From contig JAGVSM010002689.1 in the NCBI GenBank assembly GCA_022494885.1, positions 1 through 64,000 on the forward strand: DNA of 64,000 nt, in the 5' to 3' direction. The notes under the pieces are model-generated. The model did no database searches, was not told where the DNA came from, and saw nothing but the letters and a program-made list of their open reading frames with translations. The DNA is from Micrasema longulum. Its lineage: Eukaryota; Arthropoda; Insecta; Trichoptera; Brachycentridae. Each line of letters begins with the position of its first letter. Within the stretch, counting starts at the first letter, position 1. Of the stretch, positions 21,110-31,844 are shown piece by piece. A program made the translations under genes and the position numbers.

Positions 21110-21969
21110 GTTAGGTTTCCTCTTCCGTATAGGGAGAGAATTCAATCTTGCGCGCACTCTTAGAACTCTTTACTTTACATTTGTTCGAAGTCAATTAGAA
21201 TTTGCATCTCCCGCTTGGAGCCCTCAATACAAAAAATACATTAACCGAATTGAATCTATACAATCAAAATTTTTATCGTATTGCAATTTTAGACGGTTGA
21301 CTCTATAAATAGTCCAGATGAATTTATAAACTTACCTAAACTCCAAACTCTCCAAACTCGAAGGAACATGGCTGATGCCATTTTTATGTATAAAACTTGA
21401 TAGATTGCCCTAAGATTCTGTCACTTATAAATTTTAGAGTCCCGTAACGCAGACTAGAAACTAATCTCTTTTTTAAATTTCTAAATGTAAAACTAAATCT
21501 CTTCAAAATTCATTTGTAAATAGAACCTGCCATATGTGTAATCAGAAATTCAATCGTATTGATATTAATAACATATCTTTAACTTCCTTTAAAAGTGAAA
21601 TTTCCAAAAATAATTCAAGTTATGATGTTGCGCCTTGAAACCGCAGCCTATATTATGCAGGTTATGTGCAGTTCTGTATGTAGGCACATAATAAATGAAC
21701 ACTGTATGGTCAACTATATTTGTATTATTTATTGTAATGTGCAACTGTGTGACCAATATTCATTTACATTTCTAGTAATATTATAAGTTTTGTATGATTA
21801 GTTATTTTATGTTATGTATAATTTTTATGTGATAACATTTACAATAACAATATTATGTGGAAGCCTCTAATTGGACTTTATGATATGTATTTATGGTATA
21901 ATTGATTCTTATAAGTGTATAAATGTCTGTTGGCTTTCCAATGAAATAAAGTTAAAAAAAATAAAAAAA
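21110..21969 (+). pseudogene. Jockey/CR1-like LINE end, same family as 19690-20830
   Basis: LRTLYFTFVRSQLEFASPAW and SPQYKKYINRIESIQSKFLS are open. The C-terminal part (LPKLQTLQTRRNMADAIF, LINFRVP) follows with frameshifts. The copy ends in an AAAAAAATAAAAAAAT tail at about 21950-21969. It is arranged head to head with the minus copy, about 300 bp apart. Confidence 0.75.
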
Positions 21970-22025
21970 TAATGGTTTTCCTACGTTTGGGCTCCTCTAT
22001 AGCCCTGGCGTATTATTACTCTGAG
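21970..22025. mobile_element. Solitary end of the P-like element family
   Basis: ATGGTTTTCCTACGTTTGGG through TATTATTACTCTGAG matches the right end of the P-like element at 25270-25323. The LINE tail directly abuts it, so the LINE may have inserted into an older P-like copy. Confidence 0.65.
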
Positions 22026-22389
22026 GATATTTTGCTATTATTTCTTCATTCTGTTTGTTCAAACAACGCGCCAATAAAATTTGAACCGAAAAAAAATAAT
22101 ACGTACGAAGATATATCACGCTTGACTGGCACATGCGCTGAAAACGTATAAAAATATCGAGGGTTAAGTTGACGAGAGAATAAGCCAATAAAAACATTCA
22201 CTGGTAGGAAACTTTTCAATCAATCTATCAGGGAAGAGATTGAGACGTTTCTTGAATTCATTGCACGTTTGGCGTGTTTTCCCGTGCCAAGTTTTTTGTA
22301 CCCTACTTTATAACTGAACTGAAAATTATTTCCATTATTCATAATTTTTGTTTAGTGTGAAATGAATTAGCTTAGCATGCAACATGCTA

Positions 22390-22600
22390 TTACTTGTGAA
22401 ATAACTCGATGGCTACTCTTAGCCGAAAATCCTGTAAAATGAAATCGAGTGCAGCTAAGTACGCGTCATAGAATTATTATAGTCTGTAAACGCTTACGCG
22501 CATCAAACTGAAGCCGATCAAAGTACTCATAAATGACTAGTTTTACGTTTTGGACATAAGTTACTTTGTAGACGTCGCTAAGTACGCAACTGTCGATTTA
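22390..22600. repeat. Composite of two dispersed repeats
   Basis: 22390-22440 (AACTCGATGGCTACTCTTAG) matches the start of the SINE at 54180-54230 in the same sense. 22480-22600 is the diverged reverse complement of 53540-53655 (TAGACGTCGCTAAGTACGCA here). Confidence 0.5.
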
Positions 22601-23689
22601 AATTGAATAAATTATTAAGTTTCAGATCGTGCTGGGATATAATGGGCATAGTGTAAGATCACATTTCATGTGTAAGTAGAGAATTCACAAATAATCTTAT
22701 TTAAGAACTAGATACATTCTCAATTGATGACCTCTTTAAAAAAGCATATAGTATACAAACTTTCAAAGAAAAAAAACCCCACTTATTTACTAAATTCTTG
22801 AACCTCTAAATTTCCAAATAGTTTAACTTTACACAAATGCAATTCAACTGCATCATTAAATCATTATTCATATGTTGGAAAAAAATACTTTTAAAATTTT
22901 CCCGAAAAATTAAAATCAATCTCAAATCAAATATTTAAATTTAAAAAATACGTGAGAGTCACCCTAGCCTGAACTCCATTCAGAAGAAAATTCTGTATAT
23001 TTAAGAATATACTAACTTATATTAAGGAATCTGTTTTAGACAGTAAAAATAAAATGTCAAAAAAATATATGTTAATTGATACTAAATATACATAATATAT
23101 GTATATAAATAAATGTAAAATAAACTTCTCTAAACATGAGCTTTCACTCTATTATGTAATTTCATACTCATTTTGTCATTTTTTTTTTTAAAACGAAAAA
23201 AAAAAGAATTCGTTTTTTTACCGTCTGTCAGATTGTGACATAAAACAAGATAAACATTTTGTTTGTATTTTTTTAACCGGATTTTTATTAAGAAGCCTTA
23301 GTAAAATATTAAAAGGCATTCATTAACTTAATTACTAAATTATTATTTAATGTTTTTTTTTTACCTTTGCCTGATAAAAGTACCTATTGTTTTTATAGTC
23401 CAGTCAGTGAAATATTTTGTGTGGTATAACAAAACAAAGCACCAAATTTAAAATCTAAAAATACAATTTTAAACTAAATACATTTTTTTTACATTGAATT
23501 AAATACATATATTTACGTTAACGTTTCCAATTACGTAAAAAAAAAAACAATTCTTGTGTACATAATGGAGAGTGACGTCTTAGAATAGTTTATTTTATTT
23601 TAATTATGATTATTTTTAGGAAAACATGTTTAATTTAAATTGCAAAAAAAAATAAAAACGATATTTTTAATAGGTGTTAAATAAAGAAG
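22601..23689. other. Very AT-rich sequence, nothing recognised
   Basis: Poly-A, poly-T and short TATA-rich runs. No coding or shared repeat signal. Confidence 0.45.
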
Positions 23690-24124
23690 AATTGAACGTA
23701 GTTATACAGAAAGCAGCCAGCCATATAAAAGTGTAACTCAGATAATAGCACTTTTGTGAAATGAGTGAATTATCAAATCTACACAACAGTTAGAATGTTT
23801 TGACTTTATCAAGTGATAAAAAATAAATACATCAGTTTTTTTTTTCATATTACAAACAAAAATCTAACTATGGATTTGACCAGTTTTAATGATTTTCAAA
23901 AACCGTAAGATTTTTCTAGTGAATTGGGTGTTTTCTACAAATTAAGGAATGGCTTTTTTGTGATCGACACCATTTTCAGAAGGTGATTAATACAGTTCTT
24001 TGTACGAAAGCGTTCTAGCTGATTTTAGCAGAACATAGAATTGACCTTACTGCACCCAATTACATCAGTATCTCATTTTTTCAAAATTGTGGACTGGCTG
24101 CTTTCTGCATAACTATGTTCAATT
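23690..24124. mobile_element. MITE with 31-bp terminal inverted repeats
   Basis: Terminal repeats AATTGAACGTAGTTATACAG... (23690-23720) and its reverse complement (24094-24124) match at 29 of 31 positions, each ending in GAAAGCAGCCAG. Length is 435 bp, AT-rich and non-coding. The internal ATTTTAGCAGAACATAGA region and the CAGCCAG motif recur at 28660-29100. The superfamily was not identified and the target duplication is unclear. Confidence 0.8.
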
Positions 24125-24581
24125 ATAAATGTAACTTTTAACTTATTTCTTAAATATATTGCATTCCTGACTGTACTTTTTATTATCTTTGTTCATTTCA
24201 TTAAAAAGAAAAATATTCCTCAGTAAGTATAATGATGTTGTGCTGTGTTTTTAATTTGAGAATTAAGATATTACCCCCTGTTCTAGGTCGCGTACTTGCG
24301 TTTTGTGACCTAGAAATACTACTATTTATTTTGTCTTTATGTATTTACTTTGACTTTTTATGATAATATATTGTCCGCGATCTGGCAACATTACGCGGCC
24401 ACTTCACGCAAGCACGCAGGCGGGATGTCGTGCAGGGGGGATTATTGGGGAACTTTTGGGCACAGCGCGATGCATGCAAACTTGATTCTACGCCCCTTCT
24501 CGTTAATCATAATTCTATGGTACAGTTCGTGGGTGCCTTAGTTTTAAAAACATATTTTTTTATTTAAATCACTAACTTTGG
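24125..24581. other. Spacer with a GC-richer patch
   Basis: About 24360-24520 is clearly less AT-rich than its surroundings (GCGGCCACTTCACGCAAGCA). A 63-residue frame crosses it, but nothing was recognised. Confidence 0.4.
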
Positions 24582-25331
24582 GCTTATTCCTCAGAGTAAT
24601 AATGCGTAACCTAGAGATAAGCCCTATTACTATGTTTCATAGAACGCAAGCAATGTTGGTTTGTTGGCTAGCAACCAATTGGTGGCCATTTTGTTTTATT
24701 TGACAACATAAACGTAACGGTTCGATCGGATGCTTTTGTAGCTGTGCTTGGCTTTGTTTGTAAATAACTTGGATACTTACGTTATAATAAATAAAAATTG
24801 ACTATAGTAAATTGCAGTATGTTTGGTTGCAGCAGTAGGAGCGTCAAATGTGTTAAAGGAGACAGTTTTCACAGGTAATTGATTCCGAATATTTTCCCAT
24901 GATTTACATTGATTTTTGGCACTAATTGTCCTGACACGTGTATTATGTTGCTTAAAAACTTTCCTTATACACAGGACTTTGTTTCAATGGAGATGGGATT
25001 TATGTATCAATAAATATATCATAAATATTTTGTGAAAAAAATGAATAAATAAATAAAAAAGTAAACACAAACATGTATTTTCAGTTTTATAAAATAAATG
25101 TAGGCGAATTATAAAAAAATAGATTGGAATAACCCTGCAACGATAAATACACAGGTACATATTTAAAAGTAATAACAATGCAAATTAATATCCATTTGGA
25201 AATTCTCGACCTGAGTACGGCCCATTGTTTTGCTGCAAACTGTAGCTAACTTAATACCCAATAGTCATAGAATGGTTTTCCTAGGTTTGGGCTCCTCTCT
25301 AGGTTACGCATTATTACTCTGAGGGTTATTC
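24582..25331. mobile_element. P-element-like transposon, internally deleted
   Basis: Terminal inverted repeats at 24589-24624 and 25289-25324 match at 34 of 36 positions (CCTCAGAGTAATAATGCGTA start). The element is flanked by 8-bp duplications differing at one base, GCTTATTC (24582-24589) and GGTTATTC (25324-25331). Eight-base target duplications and an N-terminal THAP fragment (24819-24875) together point to the P superfamily. At about 734 bp it has no room for a full transposase and must be non-autonomous. A solitary end lies at 21970-22025. Confidence 0.7.
24819..24875 (+). pseudogene. THAP-domain first exon remnant of a P-like transposase
   Basis: From ATG at 24819 the frame reads MFGCSSRSVKCVKGDSFHR and then meets GTAATT, a plausible splice donor directly after CACAG. 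'FGCS.R......SFHR' is the N-terminal start of a THAP zinc finger, the DNA-binding domain of P-element transposases. In frame upstream, a Cys codon at 24813 would give the C-x4-C spacing, but a stop lies at 24792-24794 with no Met between, so the true start is uncertain. The rest of the transposase is absent. Confidence 0.5.
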
Positions 25332-25464
25332 ATTACAATTTAAGGAGATAATTCTGTTCAACACTCTGATTTTTATTTAAAAGTTGAAAAAATATAATGT
25401 GATGGAGAATTTCAAGGGCAAAAAACCCACCTAAGCTTCCTCATCCAGCGACCAGATTAAGCAA

Positions 25465-25535
25465 GATTAAAACAGGAAACAAAACCACGATTAAAACAGG
25501 AAACAAAACCACGATTAAAACAGGAAACAAAACCA
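25465..25535. repeat. Three 24-bp tandem repeats
   Basis: GATTAAAACAGGAAACAAAA starts at 25465, 25489 and 25513. On the minus strand this gives the repetitive peptide GFVSCFNR, an artefact. Confidence 0.9.
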
Positions 25536-25547
25536 ACAATAGACAAA

Positions 25548-25671
25548 ATATTACAGGACAGAACACCCGGGCTTGAGAAAACCCTCTTTTTTAGCGTTCT
25601 CACTAGGAACCCGGAATCTTCAGGGTGTGAGTCATGTGTCTTAACCACTACACCACGGAGGCCGCCGTAGC
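25548..25671 (-). mobile_element. tRNA-derived SINE (S1), minus strand, 3'-truncated
   Basis: On the minus strand: GGCGGCCTCCGTGGTGTAGT with the A box, a degraded B box (GGGTTCCTAGTG), then GGTTTTCTCAAGCCCGGGTG as in the fuller copy at 48547-48743. Confidence 0.75.
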
Positions 25672-25919
25672 ATTAAACACTAAATGGTCTAAAAACTCTA
25701 AATGGTCTAAAGATGCGACAAACGCAGGCGCTATTTTATATTTTAAAATATAGTACTAATTATTATATTTACCCGTCTACACCAGAAGAAAGACTTTTAT
25801 AAAAGGTATTATAATTTGTTGGGTTATTTAGGCATTTTGTGTTCAAGTCGAATTATTAGATTTTTTTGGTTTTATCAATAGTTTTTCATTTGTTTTATTT
25901 TGGTCGAACCATAAGGAGA

Positions 25920-26350
25920 GATCTCAGGAAAATGTTCGTACTAGGTTTTCCCAGAGCAAGAATTATGTCATACCCAAAACCCGTACGACTTTTGATCAGA
26001 GACATCTCTCCTTTATCGGACCGAGAGTGTTCAATATTTTGGAAGAGCGTATTAAACCCTCGAGGAAAAAACAATTTTCAAGAGAGGAGTTAAGGACTGA
26101 ATTTTTCTCAGTGGGAGGGATTTGAGTGGGAAACTCCTTGATGATTTTCATATTTATGTGCCATATATTTATTTTTTATTGTTAGTATTATTGTTGTGTT
26201 TCTGATTCTATATAATATTTGTGAAGATATACTTATGTGTATGTGTCAACTAACTGCTCGTCCCAACTTAACACTGGACTTTTAGTCTCATGGAGTTGGG
26301 ACTTATGTCTCAAAAAATGTGTAATAAACTGTCTTTAAGTAAATAAATAA
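25920..26350 (+). pseudogene. LINE C-terminal end with hairpin 3' UTR
   Basis: One frame gives KNYVIPKTRTTFDQRHLSFI then GPRVFNILEERIKPS and a stop, the C-terminal signature of a non-LTR ORF2. The overlapping frame 25866-26093 is a shadow. The 3' UTR has a 9-bp hairpin, GTCCCAACT at 26260-26268 with AGTTGGGAC at 26294-26302, and ends in a TAAATAAATAAATAG tail. Confidence 0.65.
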
Positions 26351-26970
26351 ATAGTTTAAGACTTCGCAGCTTACAAATAAATATTTCTTAATAACGTGTA
26401 TTTTTTCAAAAATGTTAGAGCCCGCTCAGTGCGTTCAAAATACGATTGTAATTTTTTTAAATACCCTTAAAATTTTGCTGGTTCGATTGACACTCCAAGA
26501 CTTCCGTATACTCTCCTAAAAGTGGTTTTTCAGCCCTAGTCAAACATGTTTTAAACATCTAATTTTATTAAAATTAGCATGTAGTTCACCCGTTGCCGTT
26601 GCCATTGTGAATTCAATATAAGTTCACGATGCTGATGCTTATTATTATACTGCTACTTTCTAACGTTCTCCTCTCCTTACTTCTTACTTCTCATGACATA
26701 CATACACTCTTCTTTCTGCATTACGATCACAAACTCGTATAGTTCCCCGTTCAAACTCCAAGTGATTGATGGCCTTTGTAATTTATCTCATAAGAGGTAA
26801 AATTGCCTTACACCGTATCCTATACATTTTAGTTACCGGGAAGATTAGTTGATCGCTGGCATTTAGCCGACAAACATTTGTTCAGTTACATTTAACTTTG
26901 AAGGCAATAATTGTCAATTGTTTGTAATTTAATTACTTGACAATCGAATGCCAAACATTTATTATTTCAG
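26351..26970. other. Spacer, nothing recognised
   Basis: AT-rich, with no motif or shared repeat. Confidence 0.4.
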
Positions 26971-27239
26971 ATGCATTATTCAATCTAATGGTGCATGGTG
27001 ATTTTTCGTACATTATTGATTGTATTGATTTATTGCTGTTAATGGAATTCCAGAAATACCAGCAGGAAAAACAATGTCTGTACTCAAATGTATCTCTTCG
27101 GATATTGATATATTTTGTGTTACAGATCAGAAAAGATAGCCTCATTTTACTAAATTCAGTATTTTTATTTTATCCTCCTCTCTTATTGAGAACATTTATT
27201 GAGAGGAAAAAATATTTATACACACTTATTTATAAATAA
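26971..27239 (+). CDS. Possible terminal exon, unidentified protein
   Basis: A good acceptor (CATTTATTATTTCAG) is followed by a frame that stays open for about 90 codons to a stop at 27239. It starts DALFNLMVHGDFSYIIDCID and includes KYQQEKQCLYSNVSLRI. The sequence is leucine- and isoleucine-rich with mixed polar residues, and I recognise no domain. A frame on the other strand is also open for 70 codons, so chance in AT-rich DNA is a real alternative. Confidence 0.25.
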
Positions 27240-28129
27240 TAAATCTTGTTATTGATATACTTAAAACAATCTTCACAGCTTCGCTATCTAATTCTAGAAT
27301 AATTGACCATAAAAAAAAAGGTTTTTTTTAAATTTAAATTGCCCCTTGTTCTTGAAAGGACTATAATTAGTAAAATGCAACATTTAAAAAAATGATTTGA
27401 AAAATTAAAAATAATTAAACAAAGTATTTTGGTAAGTAAATATTACATTTTTTTAACCCATTGTATTTTTTTTATATTCACAACCCTCTAATCCAACACC
27501 GAATAAAAAAAGGTAGCACATTTGGTTAAAATTAAATTTAAAAGTTTTTTTTTAATCAACATCCTATAGATATTAAATGCGTTAGTGTGGGTTTTCTGAA
27601 CGCGCCAGCTTAAGTCAAACCACCAGTACTAATTTGTTTTATTAAAATGCACACAAAAATATTGAAGACTTTGTTTTAAAATCTTCAAATGTCACAAAGC
27701 GACAATTTTTCCGGATAGTGTTTAAACTGTATATTACGGTTTTACTATTGTTTTCTTTGTCTTTTAATGAAAGAAAATCATACATATACTTCAAGACTTT
27801 AAGTGTACTGTGTAGAAATTTTATAAATATTGTGTGTGTATTTAAATAATTAATAAAATGTTCATGTGACATTTGCTGATTTTGGCTAATATTTGGACAT
27901 TTGATATTTTTAGAAAAAGGTAGTTAATTTATTTTTTTTACTTCATTAAAATAGTCGAATTGGCCCTAACAATCTAAGTGCCTATTGATAAGAAGTAAAA
28001 TTTGATTGATTACACATCAATGTGTTCTAGATAGAGTGTATAAATAGTTACAAAAATTGCGGTGATAGAGTTCGTAACCTCAAAGGAATACCAAAGAAAA
28101 GCAATAAATTTGCCCCTGATTTTAACGAG
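27240..28129. other. AT-rich sequence, nothing recognised
   Basis: The minus frame 27642-27872 has no motif. Confidence 0.4.
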
Positions 28130-28500
28130 CTTTTAATGATCCGCTGTACTTTCTTTTCAAACATGGAACAATGCAGCAAAATGAAAGCCTCATGCCCGAA
28201 CAAGGTTTTGTTTTTTGAAGAAATTGCGTTATTTTGCTTGTATTAGATAAAAGACTAAGCCTTAATGTCTTACAACGATGAAAACTTGGCAAGATAAAAC
28301 GTAATGAATATTGATCAGCTGCAGAAGTAATGCGGAAAACGTCTTGCAGTAAAGGAAAATATATAATACGTTTTCTTTTTTATAGTTGGTTTTCAGACTA
28401 ACAAAAGCATTCATTGTTCCGATCGTGAAATACCTTTGCGACCGCCGGAAAGCTCTAAAGGTAAAAGGTTTCCTTATATCAAAAACGTTGATGAGCATTT
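28130..28500 (-). other. Unidentified decayed coding-like sequence
   Basis: On the minus strand the frame 28498-28262 starts MLINVFDIRKPFTFRAFRRS. Where it loses plausibility near 28380, a second frame carries on with YFPLLQDVFRITSAADQYSL and RFILPSFHRCKTLRLSLL, open to about 28140. The base composition is less AT-rich than the flanks. This looks like one frameshifted protein, perhaps from a transposon, but I cannot assign it. Confidence 0.35.
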
Positions 28501-28659
28501 AATAATTACGTAACTTTGAACGCCATAAGTTTTTATACCTAAATTAGTTGGTCCGTCTGCAGTGAGGGTAATATCTTTTTCTGAAATTTTTTTTTTACAT
28601 TCTTAATAGTAATCGTAAAAATCAGAGAATAATTTTGAATGATTTTAATCAAGATTGAT

Positions 28660-28950
28660 TGATTTTTAAAGTCTGGCTGACCGCATAACCGAAGACGAGT
28701 ATTTTGGAGAAAACAGCCAGCCCTTGTAAAATTTTCCGTATTGTTCATATTATTTTTTTTTATATAGGGATACTCAATTGTAATAAAACACTTAATTATT
28801 TTTTATAATAACTTACAAAAAGTTAAATTATGTTTTTAAGGATTTTTTTTAAAGTCTGGCTAGTCAGCCAGTCTGGCTGGTCTGTGTAGTCTTAAAATAT
28901 GCTTAATATAAACTTAAAATATACATTTTGGAGAAAACAGCCAGACCTAA
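28660..28950. repeat. Duplicated segment related to the 23690 MITE
   Basis: TTTTTAAAGTCTGGCT occurs near 28663 and 28846, and TTTTGGAGAAAACAGCCAG near 28702 and 28927. The block is thus repeated about 185-225 bp apart. CAGCCAG and the downstream region (to about 29100) resemble the MITE at 23690-24124. Confidence 0.55.
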
Positions 28951-29198
28951 TATTAAATATCATACAAACTTTGAACGTATGATGTGACTTTCATTTTAAT
29001 GACGTTTTGATAATCGTGAAATTTTCATTAGGTGATTATTACAGTATTTTAGTAAAAAAACGGCATGACTATTTTCAGCAGAACGAAGAAAAAGTTCAGA
29101 AAGTTAATTTGCATTACTGTTTATTTTTTTTTATTCACCATAAATTATATACGTTTAGTTTTTACGTGCTAGTATGAAAATAAATGTTTTATATTATT

Positions 29199-29841
29199 AA
29201 CATATTACAACAGAGATGAAGAACATTTAAGAGAAGGTAATATAGAAGTCTAGGCATCTACAGGGCTTATGACCTGCCATTGGCTGGTTTAAGTGGCCAC
29301 GTTACACACTGTGTAACATTCACCATTGTGCCCATATTTAAACATATTCAATTCTTTCATCTGTTGATGCTTGTGAAGTTAAAGAGCTGAAACCTTTATT
29401 TATGCGGGTGAGATTCATCTAATTGAATTATTTCACCTACATACTAGGCAACGCCTGAAAATATTATTTTTCAATTTCTATACATCTTCATGGACCAGGT
29501 AATTTATCAACAATATTTTGAGTTTGTCCAAATAATTCACTAGTTGAATCTCACCTGCATAAATAAAGGTTTCAGCCTTTAACTCTCACAAACATCAACA
29601 AAATGAAAGAATTGAAGGAATATAGATGTTCAAATATAGGCAGAATGGTTAATGTTACACAGTGTGTAAAGTGGCCACTTAAACCAGCCATTTACAGGTC
29701 ATAAGCCCTGTAGATGCCTGGACTTCTATATTACCTTCTCTTAAATGTTCTTCATCTCTGCTGTAATATGTTAATATAAACAGCTCCCCAAGGAGTTGAA
29801 TCCAGTCTTTGTCTACAAAAATTTGGACAAACTCAAAATAT
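29199..29841. repeat. Family A repeat, fold-back copy 9 with flanking duplication
   Basis: The left arm (29199-29540) is in the minus sense and the right arm (about 29541-29841) in the plus sense, so nearly the whole 643 bp can form a hairpin with arms of about 300 bases. The 14 bases TGTTTTATATTATT occur just before (29185-29198) and just after (29842-29855), consistent with a target-site duplication. The right arm ends at the family's constant CAAAATATTG. The frame 29679-29876 on the minus strand is a shadow. Confidence 0.85.
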
Positions 29842-29855
29842 TGTTTTATATTATT

Positions 29856-30030
29856 GTTATCAAAAACATTTTTCACTTTGTGGTGTTACATTTTACACGT
29901 ATATGTTTATAAATTTGTATTAATTTAATTCCTGACGATGAGGTAGAAACCGCGAAACCGGTCGTAGTGTAACTCAAAATTAAAGTGGTTTATACAAATT
30001 TATAAACATATACGTGTAAACTAAATGTTA
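29856..30030. mobile_element. PLE-2 terminal repeat pair, head to head
   Basis: 29856-29920 is the reverse complement of about 16885-16970, and 29931-30030 matches 16831-16910 in the plus sense. Together they form a 29-bp perfect inverted repeat (29892-29920 with 29992-30020) around a hammerhead-like motif. Confidence 0.75.
29932..29963 (+). ncRNA. Candidate hammerhead motif, second PLE-2 copy
   Basis: CTGACGA (29932), stem II GAGGT/ACCGC with one mismatch, GAAA, then CCGGTC. The core matches the copy at 16832, but the stem II change suggests decay. Confidence 0.6.
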
Positions 30031-31208
30031 TTAAAAACGAAAGTTTACCATAGTCAGTAAAAAATATTTTAAATTATTTTTTGTTTACTTTGTATTCCTT
30101 CTGAAGTTCGTCTCTCGTGTACAGATAAGAAATGAGAAGGATAAGAAAGGAAGGATGGAATGGAAATATGGGGAAAAATTTAAAGTTTCCAATAAAGTTA
30201 GTACCGAAGTGTTTTACTCACAGGAGCCCAAAAAGTTTCAGGTCCCATGGACGTAGTATGCAATAGTTTACGGACATCACGTCCATAGAAAGGGTTGATG
30301 TGCCATTAAATCACTGGCGGTTATTAAATAAACGATGATTACAATTAAAGTTATTAATGCTCGCGCTCAGCCACCGTACGGGCTGGGCGTGAAATATAGT
30401 TACTCTCCAACCGTAGCTTATAATCTTATAATAAATCTGAAAATAAAATGTTATATGTTAGAAGACAATGAGTTAATATTTATAAATCGTTAGTGTGTAG
30501 TAGTGTAGTCATGTTTCAACAAACAGTGGAAAAAAGAAGACTATTTATTTAATAGCATTGTTTTATACTTTATTCTTCACAAAATATGTGACAAACAGTG
30601 AACAATAGAAACTTACAAAAATAGTGCGTCTGTAACCTTAAAATCATGATATTTTTTTGAATCCTTTAAAACCGTTTAAGAATGCATCAGTTTTTGACGC
30701 GAAAGTACCTAAATTTTGCTATTTAGAACACTACACCCATATTTAATAAATTACAACAGTGCTACTAAAAGTGAACTGACATTTATTGATATATACATAA
30801 TATTTCAAATATCTGCCTTCTAATAATATACAAAATGATAAATCAAACCGCTCATACACGCGTTTGTGTAATATTCATGTAAAAAAGTGAATTTGAACAG
30901 GAATGTTGCATCTCATAAAACGAAATAATATGGACCAAAATGGACACCAAGTCGTTGGAACAAAAGGCATAATAGTACTACACACGTGCGTTTCCAGAAA
31001 CTATCTACCAGCCAGCGGGCCACATGGCGACGATATCTACCCACTGTCTACAAAAGCTTCTCTTCGGACATCTATCTTCCTTTGTTACCATGGAGTTGAA
31101 ACAGTGTTTGATTTATTTAGTTTTTTATTGCTTACTTATTGGCATGAACACTTGACCAATATACTGCTATACTCTATTTTTTATAAATTGATTGATATTG
31201 TTTTAACT
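30031..31208. other. Spacer, nothing recognised
   Basis: The frame 30903-31253 has no motif and its end overlaps the repeated LINE tail. No shared repeat elsewhere. Confidence 0.4.
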
Positions 31209-31670
31209 TTGCTGGAATTCCTCTCGTCCATGCGCTTTGTAGCTGCACGATGATTGGTTATCTAGCGTTCATATATCAACTTTAAAATACCTAAATTTTG
31301 TAAACGGGGTCTAGAATTCCAATTGTCTATGCGCTTAGTAGCTGCAAGGCGTGTTGTAATCTTACTCCTTTTTACTGTTCATATTATTATTATTTTTGAA
31401 TACACTAAATTTATTAGTCAAATTTTAAAATGTGTAAATGGGGGCTAAATTTCTAGCTGTCTATGCGCTCTGTAGCTGCAAGACGTCCTGTAATCTAACT
31501 CCTATCTGTTATAATTTTTGATTGATCTTAATTGAAAACGAAGAACTAGAATCCCAACCGTCCATGCGCTCTGTAGCTGCAAGACGTACTGGGATATTTA
31601 TTAATTGTACAGCGCTCTTGAGGTGATTTTCACAAAAAAGGCGCTACATAAATTATCCAACCATATATAT
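31209..31670 (+). repeat. Four degenerate tandem units ending in a LINE-like tail
   Basis: A segment reading GTCYATGCGCTYTGTAGCTG occurs at about 31225, 31325, 31459 and 31560 (spacing 100, 134 and 101). The last unit continues to AGCGCTCTTGAGG and GGCGCTACATAAATTA, the stem-loop type of 3' end known from L2/CR1-like LINEs. The units may be tandem 3' ends. Confidence 0.6.
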
Positions 31671-31803
31671 AAAGTGCCCAGACTTCCATATTCAGTACTC
31701 GAAAATGTTTTTTCTGCGTTGCGATAAATTAAGATCTTAATAATTCCTTAAGGAGTGAAATCCAGCATGTCTACAAGTATTTGGGCATACTAAAAACATT
31801 TTT
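31671..31803 (+). repeat. Family A repeat, copy 10 (3' third)
   Basis: GCCCAGACTTCCATATTC through CCTTAAGGAGTGAAATCCAG to a diverged constant end near 31795. Confidence 0.6.
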
Positions 31804-31844
31804 GATTAACTTCCTGGGGGTTATCAAGTGAAACTAATATTAAT

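Noticed and set aside
25457..25648. Repetitive peptide frame (GFVSCFNR repeats)
   Set aside because: It is produced by the 24-bp tandem repeat and the antisense SINE.
29340..29420. CTGTTGA...GAAA in family A as a possible hammerhead
   Set aside because: The invariant A after CTG is T, no stem II pairing can be drawn, and there is no suitable cleavage site.
29679..29876. 65-residue minus frame shared with 33876-34067 (similar peptides)
   Set aside because: The shared peptide arises because both are family A copies. Other copies carry stops and shifts at the same places, so the unit is not coding.
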